Source: Solibaculum_A intestinale
GTDB taxonomy: Bacteria; Bacillota; Clostridia; Oscillospirales; Acutalibacteraceae
Reading direction: 5' to 3'
Length of the DNA: 59,164 nt
Assembly: GCF_040096205.1 (NCBI RefSeq)
Contig: NZ_JBBMFD010000018.1
Location: forward strand, 1-59,164
Part shown: piece by piece, positions 42,033 through 50,120 of the stretch
Numbering within the stretch: position 1 is the stretch's first letter
How the letters are laid out: every line of letters starts with the position of its first letter
Translations under genes and position numbers: made by a program
The notes under the pieces: generated by a model
Databases searched by the model: none
What the model was told of the DNA's origin: nothing
Seen by the model: only the letters and a program-made list of their open reading frames with translations

Positions 42033-42690
42033 ACGAATGCTGTCGGCCGCTTTTGTTATCCTCCTCTTTTGCACGGTTTTGACCGGATGCTCCAACAGCA
42101 GCTCTTCCTCACAAGACCAACTGGGCCTTCACCTATCCAGCGATCCTTCGGATAAAACCGTCATCTCCACCGTCACCCGGCGGATGAACTGGGTGGTCGA
42201 TTATTCTGACATGGAGGTGTTGGTCAGGGACTCCGACTTGATCGTCATCGCTTCGGTCCAATCCATCGACAGCGTTGTCGCAGAGAATGGGTTTTACAAC
42301 ACCCATGCCACCATCCGCATCTCCGATACCCTCAAAGGGCAGTCGTCGGATTCCGAGATTTCTATTGCCGCAACCGGCGGGTATGTCTCCTATGAAGAAT
42401 ACGTGAAAAACCTTCAGCCGGAAGAGATGGAGAAACAGGGCCTGGATTGGACCGAGGAAGAAAAGCAAAACGGCGTCATCAAAGCCCAAACCGACCAGCA
42501 AAACCTGCTGCAAGAAGGGGAACAATACATCCTTTGTCTAAGAGAAAGTGAAGAATTGGGTTATGTGACGGTGGGGTCTTACCACGGCATCATGCGGATG
42601 GACGGGGACAAGGTGTGGCGCAAGGAAAACGCCGGCATCTTTGACAAAGAGGCCATCATCCAGTCCATCCGCGAAGCCCAAGAATCCTAA
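42022..42690 (+). CDS. Lipoprotein
   Basis: This 222-residue protein has a lipoprotein signal ending LLFCTVLTGC with Cys23 as the lipidated residue, then a Ser-rich linker. The mature domain (LIVIASVQSIDSVV...ISDTLKGQ...GYVTVGSYHGIMRM) resembles small OB/beta-barrel-like lipoproteins of Clostridia without known function. It overlaps the end of the secreted peptidase gene by 11 nt, so it may serve as a surface partner or immunity-type protein for that enzyme, which is inference. Confidence 0.8.
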   Translation: MVIKRMLSAAFVILLFCTVLTGCSNSSSSSQDQLGLHLSSDPSDKTVISTVTRRMNWVVDYSDMEVLVRDSDLIVIASVQSIDSVVAENGFYNTHATIRISDTLKGQSSDSEISIAATGGYVSYEEYVKNLQPEEMEKQGLDWTEEEKQNGVIKAQTDQQNLLQEGEQYILCLRESEELGYVTVGSYHGIMRMDGDKVWRKENAGIFDKEAIIQSIREAQES

Positions 42691-42708
42691 GAAAAGGAGG
42701 ATTTTTCT

Positions 42709-43731
42709 ATGAAACGTCTTGTTGTTTTGACGGCCGCCCTGTTGGCGGTCTGTTTGGCGGCTTCCGGTTGCCAGGGGAACCGAGAGGAGGTCTCCTCTTC
42801 CCCTGTTACCTCCCAGGCTCCTGCATCGGCATCGGAACCGGCTTCTTCTCTGCCGGAGACAGAATCTTCCTCCAGCTCCAGCCGTAATCTTACGTTGGAA
42901 GAGCAATTTCAGGAGCAATTGGCCGAACTTAGGCACGGGTTATCACTGACCAATCCGGATTCTCCGGAACACGGGCGGATGAACAACGGTTTTGTGGGCA
43001 TTCAGACCCAAGTGTATGACGAGGGAAACGTCCACATGGAGTACCCCGTTGTTTCTGACAACCGTTTTATCCCTGACGAGCTTCCCTACGGTAAGGTAGA
43101 GGAACCTGGTTATTTTGACGGGTATGTTAATATCCGAGAAAGTCTAAAAGAAGCTCCCTTCCTATTTCTCAAAAAGTACGATTTGGAATCGGAAGGTACC
43201 AGCTTGGATTTGACCTACAAAGTCATTCTCTTTGATCCAAGCGCCTTGTATCTAGACTATTACGGGACTTACACCAGTGCAACCGGGGAAAAAATCCCTG
43301 CTCACTTCATCTCTACTTATGGATGTGGCAGCGGCGAGACCGAAGAGACCGGAAAGTATATAAGTATTTCTAGTTACGTTGATATACCATACTACATCTT
43401 ATCTCAAAGTGAACCCTATACCATTCAATCGGACGATCCTTCCAAACAGAAGGCGGCCGAAGAATACATCCAGTCTTTGGACTTTGATCAGCTTTATGAT
43501 CTCTTGATGCCCATTTACTATCCTAAGGAACACAACATAGGCTCTATGGAGGACGGCGATTATCCAAAGGGCTACTATTACTGCAAAGACAGCAAGCTTA
43601 TCACCATGGTGGAGGTCCCTGCGGAATATGGCTATTGGATTACCCTTACCTTTGAAATTGAGGATTTGATGAGTTATTCCGATTGGTTTGGGGCCAATAT
43701 CAACCCCAACTGGGATGGTTCCTCATCCTGA
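42709..43731 (+). CDS. Lipoprotein
   Basis: The 340-residue protein has a lipobox LAASGC (Cys21), a Ser/Pro/Ala-rich linker to about residue 60, and a mature domain of unrecognised fold rich in Tyr and Asp. AAGGAGG lies before the ATG. It follows the previous lipoprotein by 18 nt and ends before a bidirectional terminator, so peptidase and both lipoproteins form one operon acting at the cell surface. Confidence 0.8.
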   Translation: MKRLVVLTAALLAVCLAASGCQGNREEVSSSPVTSQAPASASEPASSLPETESSSSSSRNLTLEEQFQEQLAELRHGLSLTNPDSPEHGRMNNGFVGIQTQVYDEGNVHMEYPVVSDNRFIPDELPYGKVEEPGYFDGYVNIRESLKEAPFLFLKKYDLESEGTSLDLTYKVILFDPSALYLDYYGTYTSATGEKIPAHFISTYGCGSGETEETGKYISISSYVDIPYYILSQSEPYTIQSDDPSKQKAAEEYIQSLDFDQLYDLLMPIYYPKEHNIGSMEDGDYPKGYYYCKDSKLITMVEVPAEYGYWITLTFEIEDLMSYSDWFGANINPNWDGSSS

Positions 43732-43750
43732 CACAAATGAAATAAAGAAA

Positions 43751-43790
43751 AAGAAGGCGTCCGGTTATCAACTGGACGCCTTCTTTTATT
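43751..43790. terminator. Bidirectional terminator
   Basis: AAGAAGGCGTCC and GGACGCCTTCTT pair around 11 nt, with T-runs on both sides. It separates the lipoprotein operon from the convergent coiled-coil gene. Confidence 0.85.
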
Positions 43791-44226
43791 TTGCCTGTTT
43801 GAATGTTTTGATGGTTTTGCTGTGGTCGGTGACCACATCCTCAATGACTTGTACGCGGGAATGGACATCGTCCAGTTTCTCCTCCATGGGAGGCAGCTTA
43901 TCCAGCTTGGAATTGTTGGCCACCTGGTTCTCCAAAAGCAGCTGCACCGTGGGGCCGATTTCATTTTCCAGCCGGAGGTCTGTGCGCGCTGTGGTCTCCT
44001 CGATAGTAGTGACTCGTTCCGTTAAATCCTTTATTTGCCCTGATAAAGAATTTTGCTGCACAGACAAAGAATCCACCCTAGACGTTAATCCATCCATTCT
44101 CTCCTCTACTTGGTTAAACCGTCTATCTACTTGCTCAAATCGTCTATCTACTTGGTCAAACCGTTTATCCACTTGATCAAACCTACTTAAAATCTGCGTT
44201 AAAATTTCTTTCATCTCTGCATCCAT
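43786..44226 (-). CDS. Coiled-coil protein with heptad repeats
   Basis: This 146-residue, almost fully helical protein has four near-identical seven-residue repeats (RFDQVDK, RFDQVDR, RFEQVDR, RFNQVEE) at residues 15-42, and the DNA there is repetitive too. A longer coiled coil follows to residue 140. Similar short proteins are widespread in Firmicutes and often form trimers or tetramers; no function is assigned. GAGAGACC precedes the ATG. It lies downstream of the XRE gene on the same strand (18-nt gap). Confidence 0.75.
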   Translation of the reverse strand: MDAEMKEILTQILSRFDQVDKRFDQVDRRFEQVDRRFNQVEERMDGLTSRVDSLSVQQNSLSGQIKDLTERVTTIEETTARTDLRLENEIGPTVQLLLENQVANNSKLDKLPPMEEKLDDVHSRVQVIEDVVTDHSKTIKTFKQAK

Positions 44227-44244
44227 AGTTGGTCTCTCCTATCT

Positions 44245-44610
44245 CTACCGGCTGCCTACCATGCTCTCCATAATGACATTTAAATTTTCCAGCTCTTTGT
44301 TTGTCATCTTTTCCATCAGCTTTAACGATTTCTTTAACAGTGACGGGCTCCGAAAATTAGGATCAAAAAATTGTTCCGGTGTAATTTCCAGGTACAAACA
44401 AATATTAAAAAACTGCGTCATACTAGGAAGCGCTTGTCCAGATGATATATGGAAGATATAATTTCTCGATTTTCCCAATTCTAAAGACATCTGTACTTCG
44501 TTGACGCCTTTTTCCAAACGCAATTCGGTGATTCTCTTCCGGAAAAACTGCTTGAATTGATTGATTTCAGACTCTGTTTCTTCGTCAATTTTCTTTCGCT
44601 GATTTTCCAA
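44245..44610 (-). CDS. XRE-family transcriptional regulator
   Basis: The 121-residue protein has an N-terminal lambda-repressor-type HTH (ITELRLEKGVNEVQMSLELG then KSRNYIFHISSGQALPSMTQ), followed by YLEITPEQFFDP and a C-terminal helical oligomerisation part. It is divergent from the ECF-type sigma gene and a candidate binder of the inverted repeat at 44739-44753. Confidence 0.85.
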   Translation of the reverse strand: MENQRKKIDEETESEINQFKQFFRKRITELRLEKGVNEVQMSLELGKSRNYIFHISSGQALPSMTQFFNICLYLEITPEQFFDPNFRSPSLLKKSLKLMEKMTNKELENLNVIMESMVGSR

Positions 44611-44699
44611 AGTGTATCACCCCTTTACCTATGGTATTAGGATACCACAATGACATTTTCCAAAATTCCATTGTAGTATGTTTATTTCTGATATTTGTA

Positions 44700-44753
44700 T
44701 TGATAAGTTACATTGAATAGTGTTATAATAAAACAAAACACCATTTGATGGTG
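44700..44753 (+). promoter_or_regulatory. Sigma-gene promoter with downstream operator
   Basis: TTGATA (44700-44705) and TATAAT (44724-44729) are 18 nt apart. CACCAT-TTG-ATGGTG (44739-44753) lies at the expected +1/+15 region. Its arms resemble the ACACC/GGTGT repeats at 47156-47204. Confidence 0.65.
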
Positions 44754-44821
44754 ATAACTTGAAATTATTGATTGATTTTTCCCCTTTAAAAATGATTCTT
44801 GTACTTTGCGAGGTGAAAGGA

Positions 44822-45346
44822 ATGAAGTCCGTCCAACCATTAAATCCTTCGGATGCCGATTTTATGGGAGAGCTTTTTGAGAAATATTATCCCATGATGA
44901 AAAAAGCCGTGCTATCCGTAAATCCGGACAGCACGGAAACGGAGGATCTTGTGGTGGAGGCATTCATCCGTATCACCAGTCAAATCAACCGATTGAAAAC
45001 ACTGGACGAACCGGCTTTGGCCGCGTACCTTCGCATAACCGCCCGGAACGTCGCCATAAAAGACATCAAGCGGAAAAACCGGTTCCCCTTTCTCCATATT
45101 GAAAGCATCTATGAACAAGTGGAAGGTTCCCCTCAAGATGCCATCGAAAGCAACGAACAGTTTCAAACGCTCTTGTCCGGCTTATCACAAATGGAGAAAG
45201 ACCTTCTCTTCCTCCGCTACTATCTTGACTACGATATTAAGGCCATTGCAAAAGAAACCGGTTTGCGCCGCGGATACATTTCAGAAAGGCTATACCAGAT
45301 CCGTGGGAAGCTCCGAAAGAAGCTGGAAAAGGAGGGAGAACCATGA
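44822..45346 (+). CDS. ECF-type RNA polymerase sigma factor
   Basis: The 174-residue protein has sigma region 2 (FEKYYPMMKKAVLSV, DSTETEDLVVEAFIRI) and region 4 (LSQMEKDLLFLRYYLDYDIK then AIAKETGLRRGYISERLYQI). GAGGTG lies 6 nt before ATG 44822; upstream TTG or ATG codons in frame lack ribosome binding sites. The stop overlaps the next gene (ATGA), which encodes a membrane protein of anti-sigma layout, so this is a typical ECF sigma/anti-sigma pair. Confidence 0.88.
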   Translation: MKSVQPLNPSDADFMGELFEKYYPMMKKAVLSVNPDSTETEDLVVEAFIRITSQINRLKTLDEPALAAYLRITARNVAIKDIKRKNRFPFLHIESIYEQVEGSPQDAIESNEQFQTLLSGLSQMEKDLLFLRYYLDYDIKAIAKETGLRRGYISERLYQIRGKLRKKLEKEGEP

Positions 45347-46038
45347 GAGAGATCGACGAGCTAAAAGAAAGGCTCGCTGTTTTGGAAGCCATCGAAAAAG
45401 AAAATCAAAAAACACTTTATGAAGCTCAGTCACTTCATAATGACCCCGATTATCGTCCCTCTGCCAAGGCAATAGAAACATTCCAAAAGCAATTGGAACA
45501 CACCTCGCGCAAAAAGCACACAGTACATACCGTTCAGATCGTTGCACGTCGTGTTTGTTTCGCTATACTGGCCGTTATGTGTGTTGGCGTTACGGTAGCG
45601 TTTGCCGTCCCAGAAGCCCGTGCCCAGCTGACCGGCTTACTGATCCAGATCTCACAAGGCGGGGACAACCACTCCATCAACCTTGAAAATGGGGTATATA
45701 TCGATTGGCAGGAAACCAACTATCCCCGTTATCTTCCGGAGGGATATGACATTTCCGGCATCTCTATCCTAGATGACATCCGTCAAATCGAGTACCGGAA
45801 TGATGACCAGGCCGCCCTATATTTTTTGCAGCAAAACCGGACGGCCGGTGGAATGACCGATGGAGAAGAGCAAACCAATGCCGAACAAGTAGAGATAAAT
45901 GGCAAGATCGGCTATTTGACTCAGAAAAACAACGACTGCACACTCCTTTGGGCGGATGAAACGTTTATTTATACCATACAGGGGACATTGCCGAAAGAAG
46001 AAATCATCCGCATGGCAGCCAGCGTCCCTACAGCATGA
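45343..46038 (+). CDS. Anti-sigma-like membrane protein with DUF4367-like domain
   Basis: This 231-residue protein has a cytoplasmic coiled N-terminal part (about 1-60), one membrane helix (about 67-89, RVCFAILAVMCVGVTVAFAV) and an extracytoplasmic domain. The latter contains YPRYLPEGYDISGISILDDI and ends TLLWADETFIYTIQGTLPKE, the pattern of DUF4367. Fused behind an ECF sigma gene with ATGA overlap, it probably holds the sigma factor until an envelope signal arrives. Signal and targets are unknown. Confidence 0.82.
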   Translation: MREIDELKERLAVLEAIEKENQKTLYEAQSLHNDPDYRPSAKAIETFQKQLEHTSRKKHTVHTVQIVARRVCFAILAVMCVGVTVAFAVPEARAQLTGLLIQISQGGDNHSINLENGVYIDWQETNYPRYLPEGYDISGISILDDIRQIEYRNDDQAALYFLQQNRTAGGMTDGEEQTNAEQVEINGKIGYLTQKNNDCTLLWADETFIYTIQGTLPKEEIIRMAASVPTA

Positions 46039-46078
46039 AAGCGTTTGCTTTCAAATAGAAAAAAGAAAGGTGAAGAAA

Positions 46079-46558
46079 ATGAAGAAGAAACCAACCGCTG
46101 TTTTCACGGCCATCCTTTCCGCCGCGTTGTTATGGGGAGGGGTTCCCGCAGCGGCACAGCCGGCAATGGAGCCAAATATTGTGGTGTCCGATTCCAGTTA
46201 TGTGGATGGGATCTCCCCACGCCTGAAGTACTTGAGCAGCGTGTTCACCGATATGACCATCCGAGGCAACCGTGCCGACTGTCAAGGCAACTACACCACT
46301 TTTCAAAATGTGAAGGTTCAGCTTCAAGTCATGCTGCAAAAGTCGTCCTTCCATTCCTCCCTCGATTCCGATTGGTCGGAGGTAGCGTCCTGGGACCTCA
46401 CTTGGACCGGGCCGGCGCAAAAGATCTTGGCCCGCAGCTATACCGGCTTAACCCCTGGCTATTATTACCGTGTCAAGACCACGGCTACCGTACTCGATGG
46501 GAATGTGCCCTTGGAAACGGTGGTTGTGCATTCGGCGGTGAGCTATTATGGCGGCTAA
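46079..46558 (+). CDS. Small secreted protein
   Basis: The 159-residue protein has a signal peptide (MKKKPTAVFTAILSAALLWG, cut near AAA-QPA), and the mature part is beta-rich (SWDLTWTGPAQKILARSYTG, YYYRVKTTATV), like a single fibronectin/Ig-like fold. The family is not recognised. AAAGGTG precedes the ATG. It follows the anti-sigma gene by 40 nt and may be an effector of the sigma regulon or part of the sensing system, which is inference. Confidence 0.7.
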   Translation: MKKKPTAVFTAILSAALLWGGVPAAAQPAMEPNIVVSDSSYVDGISPRLKYLSSVFTDMTIRGNRADCQGNYTTFQNVKVQLQVMLQKSSFHSSLDSDWSEVASWDLTWTGPAQKILARSYTGLTPGYYYRVKTTATVLDGNVPLETVVVHSAVSYYGG

Positions 46559-46588
46559 CGCACGGGGACGCTACGAGGAGTGAGCAAC

Positions 46589-46870
46589 ATGCGCGCGGAT
46601 TACGAAGTCGGCATCTCCTTCCATCTCAGGCTACTGCGCTGTATCAAGGGTGTAAATCTCTTCGAGGTATGCAGGGAAACCAGGATTCCCTTCCGGACGC
46701 TATACCGGGCGGAACGCGGGTATTGCAAGCATTTGCGGCTGACTGACGTTGCTCTGTTGGCAAAGTATTATGCCGTCCCCATCCCTTACCTCTTTAGAGA
46801 CGCGAAAAAGGATGCGGAATATCTCTTAGGCATCCTGCTGGAAGGACGGCTCAAACAAGCGGTCCGGTAA
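46589..46870 (+). CDS. Small HTH (XRE-like) protein
   Basis: This 93-residue protein has a helix-turn-helix of XRE type: LRLLRCIKGVNLFEVCRETR and then IPFRTLYRAERGYCKHLR, followed by LALLAKYYAVP-like dimer helix. A GTG three codons upstream is in frame; ATG 46589 has GAGGAG at good distance. It lies 30 nt after the secreted protein gene, the last in the sigma-led operon. Confidence 0.7.
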   Translation: MRADYEVGISFHLRLLRCIKGVNLFEVCRETRIPFRTLYRAERGYCKHLRLTDVALLAKYYAVPIPYLFRDAKKDAEYLLGILLEGRLKQAVR

Positions 46871-46902
46871 CAAAAAAGTTCCACCGCTGTAAAAAGCGGT
46901 GG
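46871..46902 (-). terminator. Terminator of the convergent XRE gene
   Basis: CCACCGCT and AGCGGTGG pair around 6 nt, and on the minus strand ACTTTTTTGT follows. It lies between the two convergent HTH genes. Confidence 0.75.
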
Positions 46903-46907
46903 GACAA

Positions 46908-47120
46908 CTACTTACGGTCCCGGCGGTTGGTCAACCCCGCCAGATAATCCAGGCTGACCTGATAGTGCTTAGCAAGAAGGATTGCAATGTTGAGAGGGAT
47001 CTCCCTCTCTCCGCTTTCATAGCGCACATAGGTGGTCTTGTGCATGTGCAGGATTTGGGCGATTTCCCTCTGGCTCAAATCCGCATCTTCCCTTAGATCC
47101 CGGATTCTTCTGTACGGCAC
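46908..47120 (-). CDS. XRE-family transcriptional regulator (short)
   Basis: The 70-residue protein is almost entirely one HTH domain: IRDLREDADLSQREIAQILH, then MHKTTYVRYESGEREIPLNI and LLAKHYQVSLDYLAGLT. GGAGGG lies before the ATG. It is divergent from the AbrB-like gene, with a pair of inverted 16-bp repeats between them that are likely operators for this repressor. Confidence 0.9.
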   Translation of the reverse strand: MPYRRIRDLREDADLSQREIAQILHMHKTTYVRYESGEREIPLNIAILLAKHYQVSLDYLAGLTNRRDRK

Positions 47121-47147
47121 ACAATCCCTCCTCCGCCAATTCTATGA

Positions 47148-47204
47148 TTGACAGAATACACCGAATGGTGTTAACATGCTTTTTGTGAACACCATTCGGT
47201 GTAT
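47148..47204 (+). promoter_or_regulatory. Promoter with paired operators between XRE and AbrB-like genes
   Basis: ATACACCGAATGGTGT (47156-47171) and ACACCATTCGGTGTAT (47189-47204) are exact inverted copies, and each is itself an ACACC-N4-GGTGT repeat. TTGACA (47148-47153) and TAACAT (47172-47177) give a rightward promoter whose spacer contains the first operator. Confidence 0.75.
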
Positions 47205-47261
47205 GTACAAAAAGAGAAGGGATTTTTTATGAAAAATAACAGATAGAGTGGTGGTAACATC

Positions 47262-47513
47262 ATGGCTCGGCGATCCATTGGCGTAGTGAGGAAAACGGAT
47301 TCTTTGGGGAGGGTTGTCCTACCCAAAGAAATCCGGGACAGTTTGGACATCAAAAAGGACGACCGTCTGGAAATCTTTACAGATGAAGATAGGGTTATAC
47401 TGCGCAAATATGCTCCGTATTGCTCGGCCTGCGGGAAGTCCTATGAGGTGACGCAGATCGGAAGCATCAAACTGTGTGAGGAGTGCATCCATGCTATCAA
47501 AACCAGGTTTTAA
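47262..47513 (+). CDS. AbrB/SpoVT-type transition regulator with zinc ribbon
   Basis: This 83-residue protein starts with a swapped-hairpin AbrB domain: VVRKTDSLGRVVLPKEIRDS then LDIKKDDRLEIFTDEDRVIL. It ends with a small zinc ribbon, C-x2-C (CSAC) and C-x2-C (CEEC). Such proteins bind DNA as dimers and repress transition-state genes. It is preceded by the ACACC-type operators, so the XRE protein may control it. Confidence 0.88.
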   Translation: MARRSIGVVRKTDSLGRVVLPKEIRDSLDIKKDDRLEIFTDEDRVILRKYAPYCSACGKSYEVTQIGSIKLCEECIHAIKTRF

Positions 47514-48758
47514 CTATTTCTTCAGGAACGCCTCTGGATGAATCACATGCTCCGCCACCGGATCCAATGCGGACAACCCTTCATCGGCCAGCATAATCCC
47601 ACGCCGGATGCAGAAATGCCCGAACCGGCTGCGTAAGGAATCCACCGTGCGTTCCAACGCCTCTTGCTTTTGGCGTTTCTGTTCCTCTTCGAAAAGGGAA
47701 ATCTGTTCATTCCCTTGGAGCATCAGATTGCAGGCCCGCACCCCTAAGCTGCGTACCGGACGCAGCGGACGGTTCTTCTCATAAAGGGCATAGGCAAGAT
47801 CAAATATATCCTTGGCCGTGCAGGAAGGGGATTCCAAACGGCCCTGGCGTTCATAGGTATAGAGGGTACTATCCCGTATGGCAATCTGTACCGCACGGCA
47901 TACAAAGCCGCCGGTCCTCAACCGTTCGGCCACACTCTCCGCTAAAACATACAGCGTAATCCTGACGTCCTGGTCCGTTGTCAAGTCCCTCGGCGTGGTG
48001 GTGCTGTTGCCAATGGTTTTGACAATGCCTCTGGAACCGAATTCACTGACTTCGGAGGTGTCCAAGCCGTTGGCGAACATCCAAAGCATGACGCCGTTTT
48101 TCCCCAGCAGCTGCCGCAGAAAGGCTGCGTCCATCTGCGCCAGGTCCCCGATGGTATGGATGCCAATCCTTTTTAGTTTCTCTTCGGTGGCCTTTCCCAC
48201 AAACAACAAATCACTTGCCGGCAACGGCCAGACCTTCTCCCGGAAATGCGCCTGGTCAATGACGGTGGTAGCGTCGGGCTTCTTCATGTCCGAACCCAGC
48301 TTGGCAAAGATCTTGTTAAAGGACACGCCGACCGAAACCGTGACGCCTAGTTCGGACTTGATCCGCTCCCGCAGCGTATCGGCGATCCTTTTGCCGCTGC
48401 CGAACAGGTGGGTGCTGCCGGTCACGTCCAGCCAGCACTCGTCCAAACCGTAGGATTCCACCTGGCTGGTGTAGTCATAATAAATCTCCTTGGCCATGTG
48501 GGAGTATTTCAAATACAGGTCATAGTGAGGCGGGGTAAACACAATGTCCCGGCATTTTTGCCGGGCGAGCCAGAGGGGGTCGCCGGTTTGAATGCCAAAC
48601 GCTTTGGCCCGGTCATTTTTGGCCAAGACGATCCCATGGCGGGCTCCAGGGTCTCCTGCCACCGCCACCGGCTTTCCCCGGAGCTCTTTCTTGTACAAAC
48701 ACTCGACGCTGGCGTAAAAGTTATTCAGGTCGGAGTGCAAAATGACGCGATTTTCCAT
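47514..48758 (-). CDS. dinB: Y-family DNA polymerase (Pol IV-like)
   Basis: The 414-residue polymerase has catalytic Asp10 in ILHSDLNNFYASVE and D106-E107 in SYGLDECWLDV, the thumb/HhH region (IGIHTIGDLAQMDAAFLRQL) and a little-finger domain to about residue 350. An extra C-terminal part includes QISLFEEEQ, a QxxLF-type beta-clamp-binding motif. A near-consensus LexA box is just upstream. It ends one base after the convergent AbrB-like stop. It is longer than E. coli Pol IV and like Firmicute plasmid/element copies. Confidence 0.94.
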   Translation of the reverse strand: MENRVILHSDLNNFYASVECLYKKELRGKPVAVAGDPGARHGIVLAKNDRAKAFGIQTGDPLWLARQKCRDIVFTPPHYDLYLKYSHMAKEIYYDYTSQVESYGLDECWLDVTGSTHLFGSGKRIADTLRERIKSELGVTVSVGVSFNKIFAKLGSDMKKPDATTVIDQAHFREKVWPLPASDLLFVGKATEEKLKRIGIHTIGDLAQMDAAFLRQLLGKNGVMLWMFANGLDTSEVSEFGSRGIVKTIGNSTTTPRDLTTDQDVRITLYVLAESVAERLRTGGFVCRAVQIAIRDSTLYTYERQGRLESPSCTAKDIFDLAYALYEKNRPLRPVRSLGVRACNLMLQGNEQISLFEEEQKRQKQEALERTVDSLRSRFGHFCIRRGIMLADEGLSALDPVAEHVIHPEAFLKK

Positions 48759-48776
48759 AAGAACATCCTTTTAATC

Positions 48777-48788
48777 GATCATATGTTC
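48777..48788 (-). promoter_or_regulatory. Near-consensus LexA (DinR) box
   Basis: GATCATATGTTC differs by one base from GAAC-N4-GTTC, in the form GAACATATGTTC. It lies 20-30 nt before the polymerase ATG and next to a TACAAT -10-like sequence on the minus strand (48796-48791), the right place for SOS control. Confidence 0.65.
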
Positions 48789-48855
48789 TTATTGTATCAC
48801 AATCACTTTCTCTTTTTCCGTGGTAAATGCTTCCTGTGAGTGGAGGGGAAAGCCA

Positions 48856-49395
48856 ATGAAGGAACGGCAAATCCAAATTGCCCTTGCCGCCATGGATCTG
48901 TTTCTGGAATACGGCTATGACGAGGTTACCAGCGCAGATATTATGGCGCATTTTGGCCAAGTCCCCAGCGCCATGTACCGGCATTTCCACTCCAAACAGG
49001 AGATTTATCAAGAAGGCGTTGCCCTGCTGTCATCCAGGTTGGCGGACCGGTTGACCGGCAGCTTATCCTTCACAAACCTCCCTTTGCCCATCGTCATACC
49101 GATCCTCCCGACGCTTCCGCAGGTTTATCCTTATCCCATAGAGGACAAAACCAAAGGGATCCATCACGACCTTCTTTTTCGAATAGCGGCAAACATGGTC
49201 CCGATATGGGAACGGAGGCTGAAACAGGCGAAAGAACAAAGGGAGGTTGAAATAGACGATGTTTCCCTAAAAGCAAGGGTATGCGTATATGGTCAGATCG
49301 GGATATTCTTAGACGAAGGCTTATCCGGTCCAGAAAAAATAGACAAAACAAAAGAGTTCCTTTTTCACTTGTTGTGGATGGATAAAAGTCACTAA
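48856..49395 (+). CDS. TetR-family transcriptional regulator
   Basis: The 179-residue protein has an N-terminal TetR HTH (QIALAAMDLFLEYGYDEVTS, ADIMAHFGQVPSAMYRHFHS, KQEIYQEG) and a short ligand domain. The recognition helix has the usual YRHFHSK ending. GGAGGGGAAAG precedes ATG 48856; the in-frame upstream start is rejected. The target is unknown, and the neighbouring membrane protein at 49573 could be regulated. Confidence 0.88.
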   Translation: MKERQIQIALAAMDLFLEYGYDEVTSADIMAHFGQVPSAMYRHFHSKQEIYQEGVALLSSRLADRLTGSLSFTNLPLPIVIPILPTLPQVYPYPIEDKTKGIHHDLLFRIAANMVPIWERRLKQAKEQREVEIDDVSLKARVCVYGQIGIFLDEGLSGPEKIDKTKEFLFHLLWMDKSH

Positions 49396-49448
49396 ATTGA
49401 AAACATTTGATGACATCTCTTCTATTTTGATATACATAACCCCTTTCG

Positions 49449-49488
49449 AAGGAGGCCCGGTATTACAACACCGGGCCTTCTATTTAAT
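49449..49488 (+). terminator. Terminator after TetR gene
   Basis: GGCCCGGT and ACCGGGCC pair around 8 nt, followed by TTCTATTTAATT. Confidence 0.75.
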
Positions 49489-49572
49489 TATAAAATTGAT
49501 TTACTTAATTGGTACTTTCTGTTATTCTATATTACATAGTATTTGTAAATTTAGATTTGGAGGAATCCACAC

Positions 49573-50067
49573 ATGAATATCAAACGGCGAGGCTGGGTGA
49601 TCTTCTTCACACTTCTTTCCATGTTCTTACTGATTCTTTCCGTTCCTCCCCTTACCTGGGTACCATATTTTGCGAATTGGGGTATTGGTTTGACAATCGG
49701 CGCCTTTTTATGCTATACGGCCGCCTGGTGCTTTGCTTTTTTCAGTACCGATCAACAGGAACGAACGATTTGGAAATTTATCCTCTTATACGTTTCCGGC
49801 GCCGTATTTCTTACAACCCTCATATACATTCCAGGGTTGACCTTTTCCCTTTGGATTGCGTGGCGGTCCGTTATTCTTATTGTGATCTGCTACGTCAGTT
49901 GCTTTGTTTGCGGATTTTTACTGTACCGGGAACGGGAAAAGGTCTGCCGTTTGTTGTGGACGTTGCTTGGATTCCCGCTTTTTTGGATTTTCCTTTTTTG
50001 CTTCGTTTATCTATTTGCAATCTTCTATTTATCTGGAATACGAGATAGGGCATTAGGGATCATTTGA
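49573..50067 (+). CDS. Multi-pass membrane protein
   Basis: This 164-residue protein has about five hydrophobic segments (about residues 8-30, 36-56, 68-90, 93-115 and 128-153) and a small charged loop (STDQQERTIWK). The family is not recognised. TTTGGAGGAATCC precedes the ATG. It lies alone between two terminators, next to the DUF1906 protein gene on the opposite strand. Confidence 0.75.
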   Translation: MNIKRRGWVIFFTLLSMFLLILSVPPLTWVPYFANWGIGLTIGAFLCYTAAWCFAFFSTDQQERTIWKFILLYVSGAVFLTTLIYIPGLTFSLWIAWRSVILIVICYVSCFVCGFLLYREREKVCRLLWTLLGFPLFWIFLFCFVYLFAIFYLSGIRDRALGII

Positions 50068-50073
50068 ATAAAG

Positions 50074-50120
50074 CGAAGGCGGCCCGGTTGTTTACCAGAC
50101 CGCCTTATGGATTATTTTAT
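50074..50120. terminator. Terminator between convergent genes
   Basis: AAGGCGG and CCGCCTT pair (50076-50106) with an internal CGGT/ACC pairing, and A/T-rich tracts follow on both sides. It can serve the membrane protein gene and the convergent DUF1906 gene. Confidence 0.6.
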
